This document shows positions 50,585 through 58,860 of a stretch of 64,000 nucleotides of DNA, one piece after another. The notes under the pieces are model-generated. The model did no database searches. It was given only the letters and a program-made list of their open reading frames with translations, and was not told the DNA's origin. Positions within the stretch are counted from its first letter, which is position 1. Every line of letters starts with the position of its first letter. The position numbers and the translations under genes are program-made. The DNA is from Streptomyces sp. R44 (lineage in GTDB: Bacteria; Actinomycetota; Actinomycetes; Streptomycetales; Streptomycetaceae), in NCBI RefSeq assembly GCF_041053105.1, contig NZ_CP163444.1, positions 4,216,001-4,280,000 on the forward strand, written 5' to 3'.

Positions 50585-51412
50585 GTGACCGTCCATCCCA
50601 GCCTCCAGAACTACGCCGACGCCTGGACCCATTCCATCGAGGCGATAGCCGAGCTGGTCCAGCCGCTCGTGGAGGGCGAGTGGAACCGGCCGACCCCGTG
50701 CATCGGCTGGTCGGTGCGGGACATCGTGTCCCATGTGATCGGCATGGAGACGGAGATGCTCGGCGATCCGCGGCCGATCCACTCCCTGCCCCGCGACCTG
50801 TACCACGTACGCAGTGACTTCGCGCGCTACATGGAGGTCCAGGTCGATGTGCGGCGGCACCACACGGCGCCGGAGATGACCTCGGAGCTGGAGTACATCC
50901 TGATCCGCCGGGCCCGGCAGCTCCGCAACGAGAACCGCTCCCCCGAGCATCTGATCCGCGCTCCCCTCGGCGCCGAGCAGTCCCTCGAACTGGCCTACCG
51001 GGACCGTGCCTTCGACGTGTGGGTGCACGAGCAGGACCTGCGGACGGCCCTCGGCGTGCCGGGGAACCTGGACTCGGCGGGTGCGCTGGTGGCCCGGGAC
51101 GTGCTCCTGGAGGCGCTGCCGGACGTGGTCGCGAAGGACGCCGGGGCGCCCGCGTCCTCGGCGGTGGTGCTCGACGTGACCGGTCCGGTGGAGTTCCTGC
51201 GGACGGTGCGGGTGGACGCGGAGGGCCGCGGTTCGATCGACGGCGCGCCGTCCCTGGGTCCCGCGGTGACGCTGGCGACGGACTGGGAGACGTTCGTACG
51301 GCTCGCCTGCGGCCGGGTCCGGCCGGCCGAGGTGGCCGACCGGGTCAAGATCGAGGGCGACGCGGAGCTCGCGGCGGCGATCCTGGACAACTTCGCGGTG
51401 ACGCCCCGGTAG
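50585..51412 (+). CDS. Maleylpyruvate isomerase-like (MDMPI/DinB) protein
   Basis: A 275-residue protein. Residues 8-150 are the MDMPI N-terminal DinB-like four-helix domain (VEGEWNRPTPCIGWSVRDIVSHVIGMETEML, YRDRAFDVWVHEQDLRTALG), with the three metal ligands His51-type, Glu and the late His in WVHEQD. Residues 165-270 form an SCP2-like domain (VTLATDWETFVRLACGR, VKIEGDAELAAAIL). These are often mycothiol-dependent enzymes. GAGGGG lies 6 nt before GTG 50585. It ends 4 bp from the MFS gene. Confidence 0.88.
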   Translation: MTVHPSLQNYADAWTHSIEAIAELVQPLVEGEWNRPTPCIGWSVRDIVSHVIGMETEMLGDPRPIHSLPRDLYHVRSDFARYMEVQVDVRRHHTAPEMTSELEYILIRRARQLRNENRSPEHLIRAPLGAEQSLELAYRDRAFDVWVHEQDLRTALGVPGNLDSAGALVARDVLLEALPDVVAKDAGAPASSAVVLDVTGPVEFLRTVRVDAEGRGSIDGAPSLGPAVTLATDWETFVRLACGRVRPAEVADRVKIEGDAELAAAILDNFAVTPR

Positions 51413-51416
51413 ACCG

Positions 51417-52724
51417 CTACACCGGTACGTGCACGGCCTCGACGCGGCTCGCGACGAGCCGTTCCCGTTCCCTGCGGTGGGTGCGGGCCTTGAGGCGGAG
51501 GATCTGCACGATGCCGAGGGTCTCCAGGACGAAGACCGAGGAGAACGCGATCCGGTAGTTGTCGCCGGTCGCGTCGAGCAGCACGCCCACGGCGAGCAGC
51601 GTCGTCATCGAGGCGACGAAACCGCCCATGTTGACGATGCCGGAGGCGGTGCCCTGACGCTCCGGCGGGTTGGCCGGGCGGGCGAAGTCGAAGCCGATCA
51701 TCGAGGCCGGTCCGCAGGCGCCGAGGACCAGGCAGAGGGTGACGAGCAGCCACATCGGGGCGTGGCCGGGGTACGCGAGGGTGGTCCCCCACAGCAGGGC
51801 GGTGGCCGCGACCGTGCCGAGGGCGAGCGGGGCGCGGGCCGCGTGGTGGCGGGCGATGATCTGCCCGTACGCGAGGCCGATGACCATGTTCGAGAGCACG
51901 ACCAGGGTGAGCAGGGTCCCGGCGGTGGAGCGGGAGAGGCCCTGCGCCTCGACGAGGTAGGGCAGGCCCCAGAGCAGCAGGAACACCATGGCCGGGAACT
52001 GGGTGGTGAAGTGCACCCAGAGGCCGAGCCGGGTGCCGGGCTCGCGCCAGGACTCGGCGATCTGGCGGCGGACGAAGGCCGCGCCCGCGTGGGAGGAGGG
52101 CTCCGGCTCGTACCCCTCGGGGTGGTCCTTGAGGAAGAGCAGCATCAGGACGAGGACGAGGACGCCGGCGAGGGAGCTGCCGACGAAGGTGGTCGTCCAG
52201 CCGAGGCCGTGCAGGGCGCGGGCGATGAAGACGGTGGAGACGAGGTTGCCGGCCATGCCGATGAGCCCGGCGAGCTGGGCGATGAGCGGGCCGCGGCGGG
52301 CCGGGAACCAGCGGCTGCCGAGGCGCAGGACGCTGATGAAGGTCATGGCGTCGCCGCAGCCGAGGAGGGCGCGGGAGGCGAGGGCCGTGCCGTACGAGGG
52401 GGAGAGCGCGAAGCCCAGCTGGCCGATGGTGAAGAGGACGACGCCGAGGGTCAGGACCTTCTTGGTGCCGAGCCGGTCGACGAGGAGGCCGACGGGTATC
52501 TGCATGCCCGCGTAGACGAGCAGCTGGAGTATGGAGAAGGTGGACAGGGCGGAGGCGTTGACGTCGAAGCGGTCGGCGGCGTCGAGTCCGGCGACGCCCA
52601 GGGACGTGCGGAAGATGACGGCGACGAAGTAGACGGCGACGCCGACGCCCCAGACGAGGGCGGCGCGGCGGCCGCCGGGCGGGTCTCCGGGGAGGGTGAC
52701 GGCGGATCCGTAGGAGCTGTTCAC
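51417..52724 (-). CDS. MFS transporter
   Basis: A 435-residue major facilitator with 12 helices. The loop 2-3 motif is IPVGLLVDRLGTKKVLTLG near 75, and TM4-5 has ALLGCGDAMTFISVLRLGSRWFP, typical of the anion:cation symporter-type/ACS or NNP-like members. The C-terminal half has FDFARPANPPERQGTASGIVNMGGF. The substrate is unknown. GTG 52724 overlaps the stop of the GntR gene (GTGA), so the regulator and transporter form an operon. Confidence 0.92.
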   Translation of the reverse strand: MNSSYGSAVTLPGDPPGGRRAALVWGVGVAVYFVAVIFRTSLGVAGLDAADRFDVNASALSTFSILQLLVYAGMQIPVGLLVDRLGTKKVLTLGVVLFTIGQLGFALSPSYGTALASRALLGCGDAMTFISVLRLGSRWFPARRGPLIAQLAGLIGMAGNLVSTVFIARALHGLGWTTTFVGSSLAGVLVLVLMLLFLKDHPEGYEPEPSSHAGAAFVRRQIAESWREPGTRLGLWVHFTTQFPAMVFLLLWGLPYLVEAQGLSRSTAGTLLTLVVLSNMVIGLAYGQIIARHHAARAPLALGTVAATALLWGTTLAYPGHAPMWLLVTLCLVLGACGPASMIGFDFARPANPPERQGTASGIVNMGGFVASMTTLLAVGVLLDATGDNYRIAFSSVFVLETLGIVQILRLKARTHRRERERLVASRVEAVHVPV

Positions 52725-53395
52725 CGCTCCTCACCCCGGACCAGGACCTTGACCCAGCTGAGGTGCTGGCGGACGCAGTGCGCGGCGCCCTCGACGTCGC
52801 CGGCCTTGATGCGGTCGAGGATCTCGGCGTGTTCGGTGATGTTCTTGGCGACGCGGTCGGGCTGGGACTGCATCACGGCGACGCCCATGCGCAACTGGCG
52901 GTCGCGGAGCTGGTCGTAGAGGCGGGAGAGGATCTGGTTGCCGGCGTGCCGGACGATCTCGGCGTGGAAGCAGCGGTCGGTGACGGCGACCTCGGCGAGG
53001 TCCCCGGCCTCGGCGCGCCGCTTCTGCTCCTCCAGGAGCTCTTCGAGACGGGCGATCAGGCCGGCGGGGGCGGGCACGGCCCGGCGGACGGCGAACTCCT
53101 CGACGAGGAGCCGGGTCTCGACGACGTCGGCGATCTCCTGGGCGGAGACGGCGAGGACGAGGGCGCCCTTCTTCGGGTAGAGCTTGAGGAGGCCTTCCAT
53201 CTCCAGCTTGAGCAGCGCCTCGCGGACGGGGGTCCTGGACACCCCGACGGCCTGGGCGAGTTCGCCCTCGGTCAGGAGGGTGCCTCCCTCGTAGCGCCGG
53301 TCGAGTACGGCCTGCTTCACGTGCATGTAGACGCGGTCGGCGGCAGGGGGCTGCCTGGTGGGCTGCGGGGCGGGACCGGCGGGCGCTGATGGCAT
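52721..53395 (-). CDS. GntR-family regulator (FadR/FCD subfamily)
   Basis: A 224-residue regulator. Residues 20-85 are the winged helix (GGTLLTEGELAQAVGVSRTPVREALLKLEMEG, LKLYPKKGALVL). Residues 90-220 are an FCD domain with metal/ligand residues in TDRCFHAEIVRHAGN (Asp, His) and TEHAEILDRIKAGD (His). TATGCT (53407-53402) with 6 bp to ATG 53395 fits a leaderless start; earlier in-frame ATG is less likely. It probably controls the cotranscribed MFS transporter. The region TCTTGTATCTATG holds an ATACAAG half-site. Confidence 0.92.
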   Translation of the reverse strand: MPSAPAGPAPQPTRQPPAADRVYMHVKQAVLDRRYEGGTLLTEGELAQAVGVSRTPVREALLKLEMEGLLKLYPKKGALVLAVSAQEIADVVETRLLVEEFAVRRAVPAPAGLIARLEELLEEQKRRAEAGDLAEVAVTDRCFHAEIVRHAGNQILSRLYDQLRDRQLRMGVAVMQSQPDRVAKNITEHAEILDRIKAGDVEGAAHCVRQHLSWVKVLVRGEER

Positions 53396-53476
53396 GCGCA
53401 CAGCATAGATACAAGAGAGGTGCAAGAAAGAGCCCCGTCCACATCGTGGACGGGGCGGCCGCTGCGGACGGCGGAC

Positions 53477-53971
53477 TCAGCCCGCGTTCTCGTAGCGGTA
53501 GTCGTAGTACTTCTCACCCGCGACGAGAACGGAGGTGAAATGGACCGGAATTCCGTCCGCATTCCGCGGGACCTCCTGCGAGGTCTGCCGCGTGAAACCG
53601 AGCGAGACCCCCGGGACCACCGGGTTCTCCGGATTCTCCGCGTCGACCGTCCAGCCGCGCTCCACCGCCCGGGCCAGGAGCTCGTCGGCCGGGACGCGGA
53701 ACACGTCCTCGCCGTCGAGCAGGACCCGGGTCGAGGTCTCCCGCCCCTCGCCCGGCCACCACAGCTCGATCGCCGTGACGGTGTTCTCCTCCTCCAGGAG
53801 CACCTCCACGCCCACCTTGTCGCACTTCGCCGAGATGGTCACCAGGACACGGTTGGGGCGGGTGCGGACCCGGGGCTCGCCCCAGGGCGACACGGCCGCG
53901 ACCGCCTCGTCGAGCGTCATCCCGAGCCGCACCGGCCCGACACCGTGCGGGGGTTCGAGCAGCAGGTCCAT
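53477..53971 (-). CDS. Candidate immunity protein for the RHS toxin
   Basis: A 164-residue acidic soluble protein: MDLLLEPPHGVGPVRLGMTL, later VGVEVLLEEENTVTAIELWWPG. No family recognised. The position is telling: same strand, 32 bp behind the toxin end of an RHS gene, where immunity genes lie. Its size and acidity suit an inhibitor of a basic nuclease tip. GGTGGGG precedes ATG 53971. The role is inferred from context only. Confidence 0.6.
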   Translation of the reverse strand: MDLLLEPPHGVGPVRLGMTLDEAVAAVSPWGEPRVRTRPNRVLVTISAKCDKVGVEVLLEEENTVTAIELWWPGEGRETSTRVLLDGEDVFRVPADELLARAVERGWTVDAENPENPVVPGVSLGFTRQTSQEVPRNADGIPVHFTSVLVAGEKYYDYRYENAG

Positions 53972-54003
53972 TCCCCACCCACGCCTTTCTCTTTCAGGAG
54001 GTT

Positions 54004-57000
54004 CTATTTCAGGATGTCGTAGTCGATCGTCCAGCCGCGGTCGGCCAGCATTTTCTGGAATTTACGGTTGTGTTTGAGGCTATCGATCATATCGGCGATA
54101 TGGGTGTCGTACTTGTCGCCGTAGAGGTCACGGATCTCGTTGATGTCCATCATCATCGCCTCGTCCCAGCGCCCCGCGTCGATGAGCGCCCGCTGGTCCG
54201 CGCGCCACTGGTCGGCCTCCTTGCTGGAGCCGGTGCTCGTGACGCCGCGGTGGTCGTCGTACTCCATGCGGATCGCCGGGCCCATGCCCGCGCCGCCGCT
54301 CTTCGTCTTCCGGAAGCCGGCCTGGTCGAGATGGGCGTAGGAGTCCTTCGCCGGGATGTGGTTGATCTCCATGTCGACGTCGGTGCGCCGCGTCCCGTCG
54401 TCGTTCTTGAGGTTCGCCGGCTGGAGTCCGCTGTACCAGCCGCCGTCCTCCGTGCACCCCTTGGCGATCAGGCCCTCGGGGTCCATCCGGACGTGCGGGT
54501 TGAGCACATAGGCGACCGGGTTGGGCGCCGGGCCGAGACCGAGCGGGTCGGGGCTCGTGTAGCGGGCGGTCGCCGGGTCGTAGTGGCGGTGCAGGTTGTA
54601 GTGGAGGCCCGTCTCCGGGTCGTCGTACTGGCCGGGGAACCGCAGCGGCGTGTACGCGACGGCGTCCCGGTTCCAGGTGGTGTGGCCCCACACGGTGGTC
54701 CGGCTGTGCCAGGCCACCTCCCCGTCCTCGTCGACGAGTTCGCTCGGGGTGCCGATGAGGTCCGTGACGATCGCGAAGAAGCGGCTCTCCTCGGTGTCCG
54801 TGCGCCGCTCCAGCTGGGCGAGCGGGCGGCGGCCGTCGTAGTCCCAGGTGAGCGCGGTGCCCTGGGCCGAGTCCGTCTGCTCGACGAGCCGGCTGCCGTC
54901 CCAGGTGAACCGGACCGACTGCACGACCGTCCGGCCGTCCTCCGCCATCCGGTGCTTGGCCGTGCGCCGGCCCAGCGGGTCGTAGGCGTACGTCCACAGC
55001 GTCCCGTCCGGCGTCCGGCAGGCCGTCAGCCGGTCCTCGGCGTCCCAGGTGTAGTGCCAGGTCTCCGGCTTGCGGGAGAGCCGGGTGCGCTGCCGCAGCA
55101 CCACCCGGCCCGCGTCGTCGTACTCGTAGCGGACCGCGCCGGCGGCGAGCACCCGGGTGCCCCCGTAGCTGCGCGCGCCCCGGCCCTCGTCCCGCAGCGC
55201 CCGGTCCGGCCACTCGGCGTGGGTCTGGTTGCCCATGGCGTCGTAGGTGTAGCGCTCCGACCAGTCGTCCGCGGTCACCTCGGTCGGGCGGCCCACGACG
55301 TCGAGGCCGAAGAGGGTGACGCGGCCGGTCAGCCGGTCGGTCACCTCCTCCGGGCAGCCGTCGGCCCGGTAGGCGTAGCCGCGGGAGCGCAGCTCGCCGC
55401 GGGGGCCCGTGAGGGTCTGGCCGGCCAGCCGTCCGGCGGCGTTCCACTCGGAGGCCAGCGTCACGGGCCGGTCGGCCTCGCCGAAGACCCGGCTGAGCTC
55501 ACGGCCCCGGGCGTCCCGGCCGAAGCGCAGCGCGTGCCCGCCGCTGACCAGCTCGGTGCGCTGCCCGGTGGCGTCGTAGGCGAAGGTCGACACCGCGCCC
55601 GTCGGCGTGGTGCGGGACACCACCCGGCCCGCCGCGTCCCGCTCGTAGCGGAGGGTGCGTCCGTCGACGGTCTCGGCGAGGACCCGGCCGAGGGCGTCCC
55701 GTTCCAGGGTGAGGGTGGAGTCGGGGGACGTGACCGAGGTGATCCGGCCGGCCGCGTCGTAGACGTAGCGGGTCGTGCGGCCCGCGATCTCCTTGGTGAG
55801 GAGCCGGCCGCACACGTCGTACGTGAGGGTGGTGGTGTCGCCGAGCGGGCCGGTGCGGGCGACGAGCCGGCCGCAGGCGTCGTAGGCGTAGCGGACGGTG
55901 CGGTCGTCGAAGTCGGTCTCGGAGACCAGCCGGCCGGCCGCGTCGTAGACGTACGTCCAGGTCAGGCCCTGCGGGCCGAGCACCTCGGTGAGCCGGAGCT
56001 CGGTGTCGTAGCGGAACGCGTAGCGGGCCCCGTCCGCGCCCGTCCGGGCCGTGAGCAGGTCGAAGTGGCCGTACTCGAAGCGGGTGGTGGCGCCGGTCGC
56101 GTCGGTGTGGGAGGCGCAGTTGCCCTCCTCGTCCCAGGTCCAGCTCTCGGTGCTGCCGTCCGGGCCGGTCAGGCGGGAGAGCCAGCCCTCCGGCGTCCAC
56201 TCCATGGCGGTGACGGCGCCGGTGGGGTCGGTGCCGCGCACCGGGCGGCCGTAGGCGTCCCGGGCGACGGCGTAGGTGTGGCCGAGGGCGTCGGTGGTGG
56301 TGAGGGTGACGCCGGCGTCGTCGGTCGTGAAGCGCTCGGTGGCCCCGTCGGGGCCGGTGCGTGCGGTGAGCGCGCCGAAGGCGTCGTGGGTGAAGCGGGT
56401 CACCGCGCCGTCCGGGGCGAGGAGTTCGGTGCGGTTGCCGCGGGCGTCGAAGGTCTGGCGCCAGGTCGTGCCGTCGGGGCCGGTGACCGCCACCGGCAGG
56501 TGCAGGGCGTCGTAGGCGGTGGTGGCCTCGGTGCCGTCGGGGAAGCGGATGCGGGTGAGGTCGGCGTGGTCGTCCCAGGTGAAGTGGGCCTCGTTGCCGA
56601 GCGGGTCGGTGCGGGAGAGCAGGTTGTCGTGGCGGTCCCAGCTGCGCAGCACCGTGTTGCCGAGCGGGTCGGTCTCGGCGACGACCTGGCCGAGCTCGTT
56701 GAGCCGGACGACCGCGACGGCCCCGGTGGAGTCGGTGAAGCGGGTCAGGCGGTGTCCGGTGGCGGCGTCGGTCTCGTAGGCGAAGCGGGAGGAGAGGAAG
56801 CCGTCGGGTCCGATGGTCTCGACGACCCGGCCGGCGGAGTCGTACACGTACCGGTAGACGGCACCCTTGCGGTCGGTCCAGGAGGTGACGCGGGCCTGGT
56901 CGTCGTAGGTGAACCGGAGCGGGCGGCCGGAGCAGTTGGTGACGGTGTCGAGGTTGCCGAAGGGGTCGTACCCGAACGAGGCGAGGGTCCTCGCCCCCTC

Positions 57001-58722
57001 CGGGGCGTACAGGGAGAGGCCGGTGACCCGGCCCGCCTCCGGGTCGGTGAGGACGAGGGCGCGGTAGCCGCCCTCGTGGACGACCGAGGAGGGCAGGCCG
57101 TCGTCGCCGCGCTGGATGTGGACGACGTTGCCGTGCCGGTCCTCGATGGAGCGGAGCCAGTAGTAGAGCGTGCCGCGGAACGGGTTGCCGGTGTAGTGGC
57201 GGGTGATCCCGGCGTGCGGGTCGCGCATCGCGTACGTGACCTCGCCGAGCGCGCCCGCGTCGGCGAGCGAGAGCGGCAGCCGGGCGCCCTCGACCGGCCA
57301 CACCTCGTCGTCCTCGGCCTGCGGGAGCCTCGGGTAGACGAGGACGGAGCCGTCCTCGCGGGCCAGGAGCGCCCCGCCGCGGGGGTCGAGTTCGATGCGT
57401 TCGTCGAGGGTGGAGGCCCAGCTGCGGCCGAAGAGCTGGCCGTAGCGGTAGCCGGAGAGGTGGGTGCGGCGCAGGATCAGGGGCAGGACGCCGGGCAGGG
57501 CCAGGTCGGTCTGGGCGAGGATCATCTCGCCGGAGGCGATGTCGACCGGGTCGGTCGCGCAGCGGCGGGTGTTGACGGGGGTTCCCTTGCCCCGAGGGTC
57601 GTCCTTCGCGTCCTTCATCGAGTCGGGCTTCACGGCGGACGGGCCGCGCTTGTCGTTCGGGCCGCCCCCGGGGCCCTTGCCGCCGCCGTCCTCGTGCTTG
57701 CGGCGCTCGTTGGCGAGGCGGACGCGCACGTCGTCGTCGTGGTTCTTGTGGTCGACGGAGATCTGCTTGACGGCCTTGGGGAGCGTCTTGCCGACGTGGT
57801 CCCCCATGGTCGTGGCGGACTTGGCGAGGGCGTCCATCGCCTTGTCGAGGACCGGGTCGAGGGCCTGGGCGATGGAGTCACGGCCCCGGGTGCGGCCGTG
57901 GTGCGACCGGGCCCTGGTGAGCTTCCCGCTGGTCTTGCCGTGGATGGCGACGCTGACGCCGTTGAGCTGGGTGCCGGCGTGGTCGTGCTCGGCATGGTCG
58001 ATGGAGAAGCCCTTGCCGCCGCCGGGGCCGCCGCCCGAGCCGCCCGCGGAGGCGAGTTTCAGGGCGTCCTTGGAGGACTGCACGCCGTCCTTGAAGCCGT
58101 CCGCGCCCGCCTGCTTGGCCTGGTCGAGGTTCACCCCGTCCTGGAGGCCGAGGGCGGTGGCGCCGAGCTGGACGACGAGGTCGGCGGCGAGGTTCTCCAG
58201 GGCGGCGACGGCCGGCTCGGTCATGGCCGAGACGATGTAGGAGACCGCCTCCTCCATGCACTCCTTGATGAGGCGCTTGACCACCTCCTGGGTGGCCCGC
58301 ATGGCGCCCGCGCCGATCAGCGCGGAGAGCCCGCCGGTGACCGGGATGAGGGAGAGGGCGATCCCGGCCTCCGAGGCCAGATAGCCGAGTTGGACGAGGG
58401 CCGCGCCCTTCATGACCTCGACGGCCGTCGCGGCGGCGTCGACACCGCCGGCGATGGTGCGCGCCGCCGAGGCGATGTCCTTGATGTGCTTGTCCTTGAC
58501 TTTGCCCCAGTGACCGTTGAGGGCGTCGAGGGCCTCGCCGTGCCCCGAGGAGAGCAGCCGCTGCACATGGTTGTTGGCGAGCTGCCCGTCGTCCTCCAGG
58601 TCGGAGGCGAATTCCCGCAGGGCGTCCGCCATGTCCCGGTAGGCGTCCTCGTCCACATTGGGCCAGGCCACGCCTATGAGATCGAGGAGCGTGTCCGCCC
58701 AACCGGGCACCGTGACCGCCAT
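54004..58722 (-). CDS. RHS-repeat polymorphic toxin with HNH-like nuclease tip
   Basis: A 1572-residue protein. Residues 1-280 are helical and CpnT/T7SS-like (GWADTLLDLIGVAWPNVDED), with no signal peptide. A linker leads to a DUF6531 start near 395 (CATDPVDIASGEMILAQTDL). Some 30 RHS/YD repeats (GRLVSETDFDDRTVRYAYD) follow to the core at about 1370 (RFPGQYDDPETGLHYNLHRH). The variable tip, residues 1419-1572, has MEINHIPAKDSY and EYDDHRGVTSTGSS, an N-H-I-P...D-H-R set like HNH/LHH nucleases. ATG 58722 has GGGGGAAG upstream. The tip's end is AT-richer. Confidence 0.9.
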   Translation of the reverse strand: MAVTVPGWADTLLDLIGVAWPNVDEDAYRDMADALREFASDLEDDGQLANNHVQRLLSSGHGEALDALNGHWGKVKDKHIKDIASAARTIAGGVDAAATAVEVMKGAALVQLGYLASEAGIALSLIPVTGGLSALIGAGAMRATQEVVKRLIKECMEEAVSYIVSAMTEPAVAALENLAADLVVQLGATALGLQDGVNLDQAKQAGADGFKDGVQSSKDALKLASAGGSGGGPGGGKGFSIDHAEHDHAGTQLNGVSVAIHGKTSGKLTRARSHHGRTRGRDSIAQALDPVLDKAMDALAKSATTMGDHVGKTLPKAVKQISVDHKNHDDDVRVRLANERRKHEDGGGKGPGGGPNDKRGPSAVKPDSMKDAKDDPRGKGTPVNTRRCATDPVDIASGEMILAQTDLALPGVLPLILRRTHLSGYRYGQLFGRSWASTLDERIELDPRGGALLAREDGSVLVYPRLPQAEDDEVWPVEGARLPLSLADAGALGEVTYAMRDPHAGITRHYTGNPFRGTLYYWLRSIEDRHGNVVHIQRGDDGLPSSVVHEGGYRALVLTDPEAGRVTGLSLYAPEGARTLASFGYDPFGNLDTVTNCSGRPLRFTYDDQARVTSWTDRKGAVYRYVYDSAGRVVETIGPDGFLSSRFAYETDAATGHRLTRFTDSTGAVAVVRLNELGQVVAETDPLGNTVLRSWDRHDNLLSRTDPLGNEAHFTWDDHADLTRIRFPDGTEATTAYDALHLPVAVTGPDGTTWRQTFDARGNRTELLAPDGAVTRFTHDAFGALTARTGPDGATERFTTDDAGVTLTTTDALGHTYAVARDAYGRPVRGTDPTGAVTAMEWTPEGWLSRLTGPDGSTESWTWDEEGNCASHTDATGATTRFEYGHFDLLTARTGADGARYAFRYDTELRLTEVLGPQGLTWTYVYDAAGRLVSETDFDDRTVRYAYDACGRLVARTGPLGDTTTLTYDVCGRLLTKEIAGRTTRYVYDAAGRITSVTSPDSTLTLERDALGRVLAETVDGRTLRYERDAAGRVVSRTTPTGAVSTFAYDATGQRTELVSGGHALRFGRDARGRELSRVFGEADRPVTLASEWNAAGRLAGQTLTGPRGELRSRGYAYRADGCPEEVTDRLTGRVTLFGLDVVGRPTEVTADDWSERYTYDAMGNQTHAEWPDRALRDEGRGARSYGGTRVLAAGAVRYEYDDAGRVVLRQRTRLSRKPETWHYTWDAEDRLTACRTPDGTLWTYAYDPLGRRTAKHRMAEDGRTVVQSVRFTWDGSRLVEQTDSAQGTALTWDYDGRRPLAQLERRTDTEESRFFAIVTDLIGTPSELVDEDGEVAWHSRTTVWGHTTWNRDAVAYTPLRFPGQYDDPETGLHYNLHRHYDPATARYTSPDPLGLGPAPNPVAYVLNPHVRMDPEGLIAKGCTEDGGWYSGLQPANLKNDDGTRRTDVDMEINHIPAKDSYAHLDQAGFRKTKSGGAGMGPAIRMEYDDHRGVTSTGSSKEADQWRADQRALIDAGRWDEAMMMDINEIRDLYGDKYDTHIADMIDSLKHNRKFQKMLADRGWTIDYDILK

Positions 58723-58800
58723 GCTTCCCCCTGTGCGTCCGTGTGCTTCGTCTCGTTCGCGAAGCGGAACAGTCCTACCACGGAGAAGGACGCGGAAACG

Positions 58801-58832
58801 CATCCGGCGGTGGCAGGAGCCACCGCCGGATG
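58801..58832. terminator. Intrinsic terminator after the bkd operon
   Basis: CATCCGGCGGTGG (58801-58813) and CCACCGCCGGATG (58820-58832) form a perfect 13-bp stem with a 6-nt loop, downstream of the E2 gene and before the RHS gene. It abuts the parS site. Confidence 0.75.
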
Positions 58833-58845
58833 TTTCACGTGAAAC
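58832..58845. other. parS (ParB-binding) site
   Basis: GTTTCACGTGAAAC is the perfect 14-bp palindrome recognised by ParB in streptomycetes and many other bacteria. In S. coelicolor about two dozen such sites cluster around oriC. It lies between the terminator and the E2 stop codon, in non-coding DNA. It indicates the window is in the origin region. Confidence 0.9.
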
Positions 58846-58860
58846 GGACGAACCTCGGCA

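Noticed and set aside
54070..58842. A 1590-codon open frame on the plus strand opposite the RHS gene
   Set aside because: It is the mirror of a GC-rich gene with strong third-position bias; no ribosome binding site or family pattern, and the RHS repeats on the minus strand are unmistakable.
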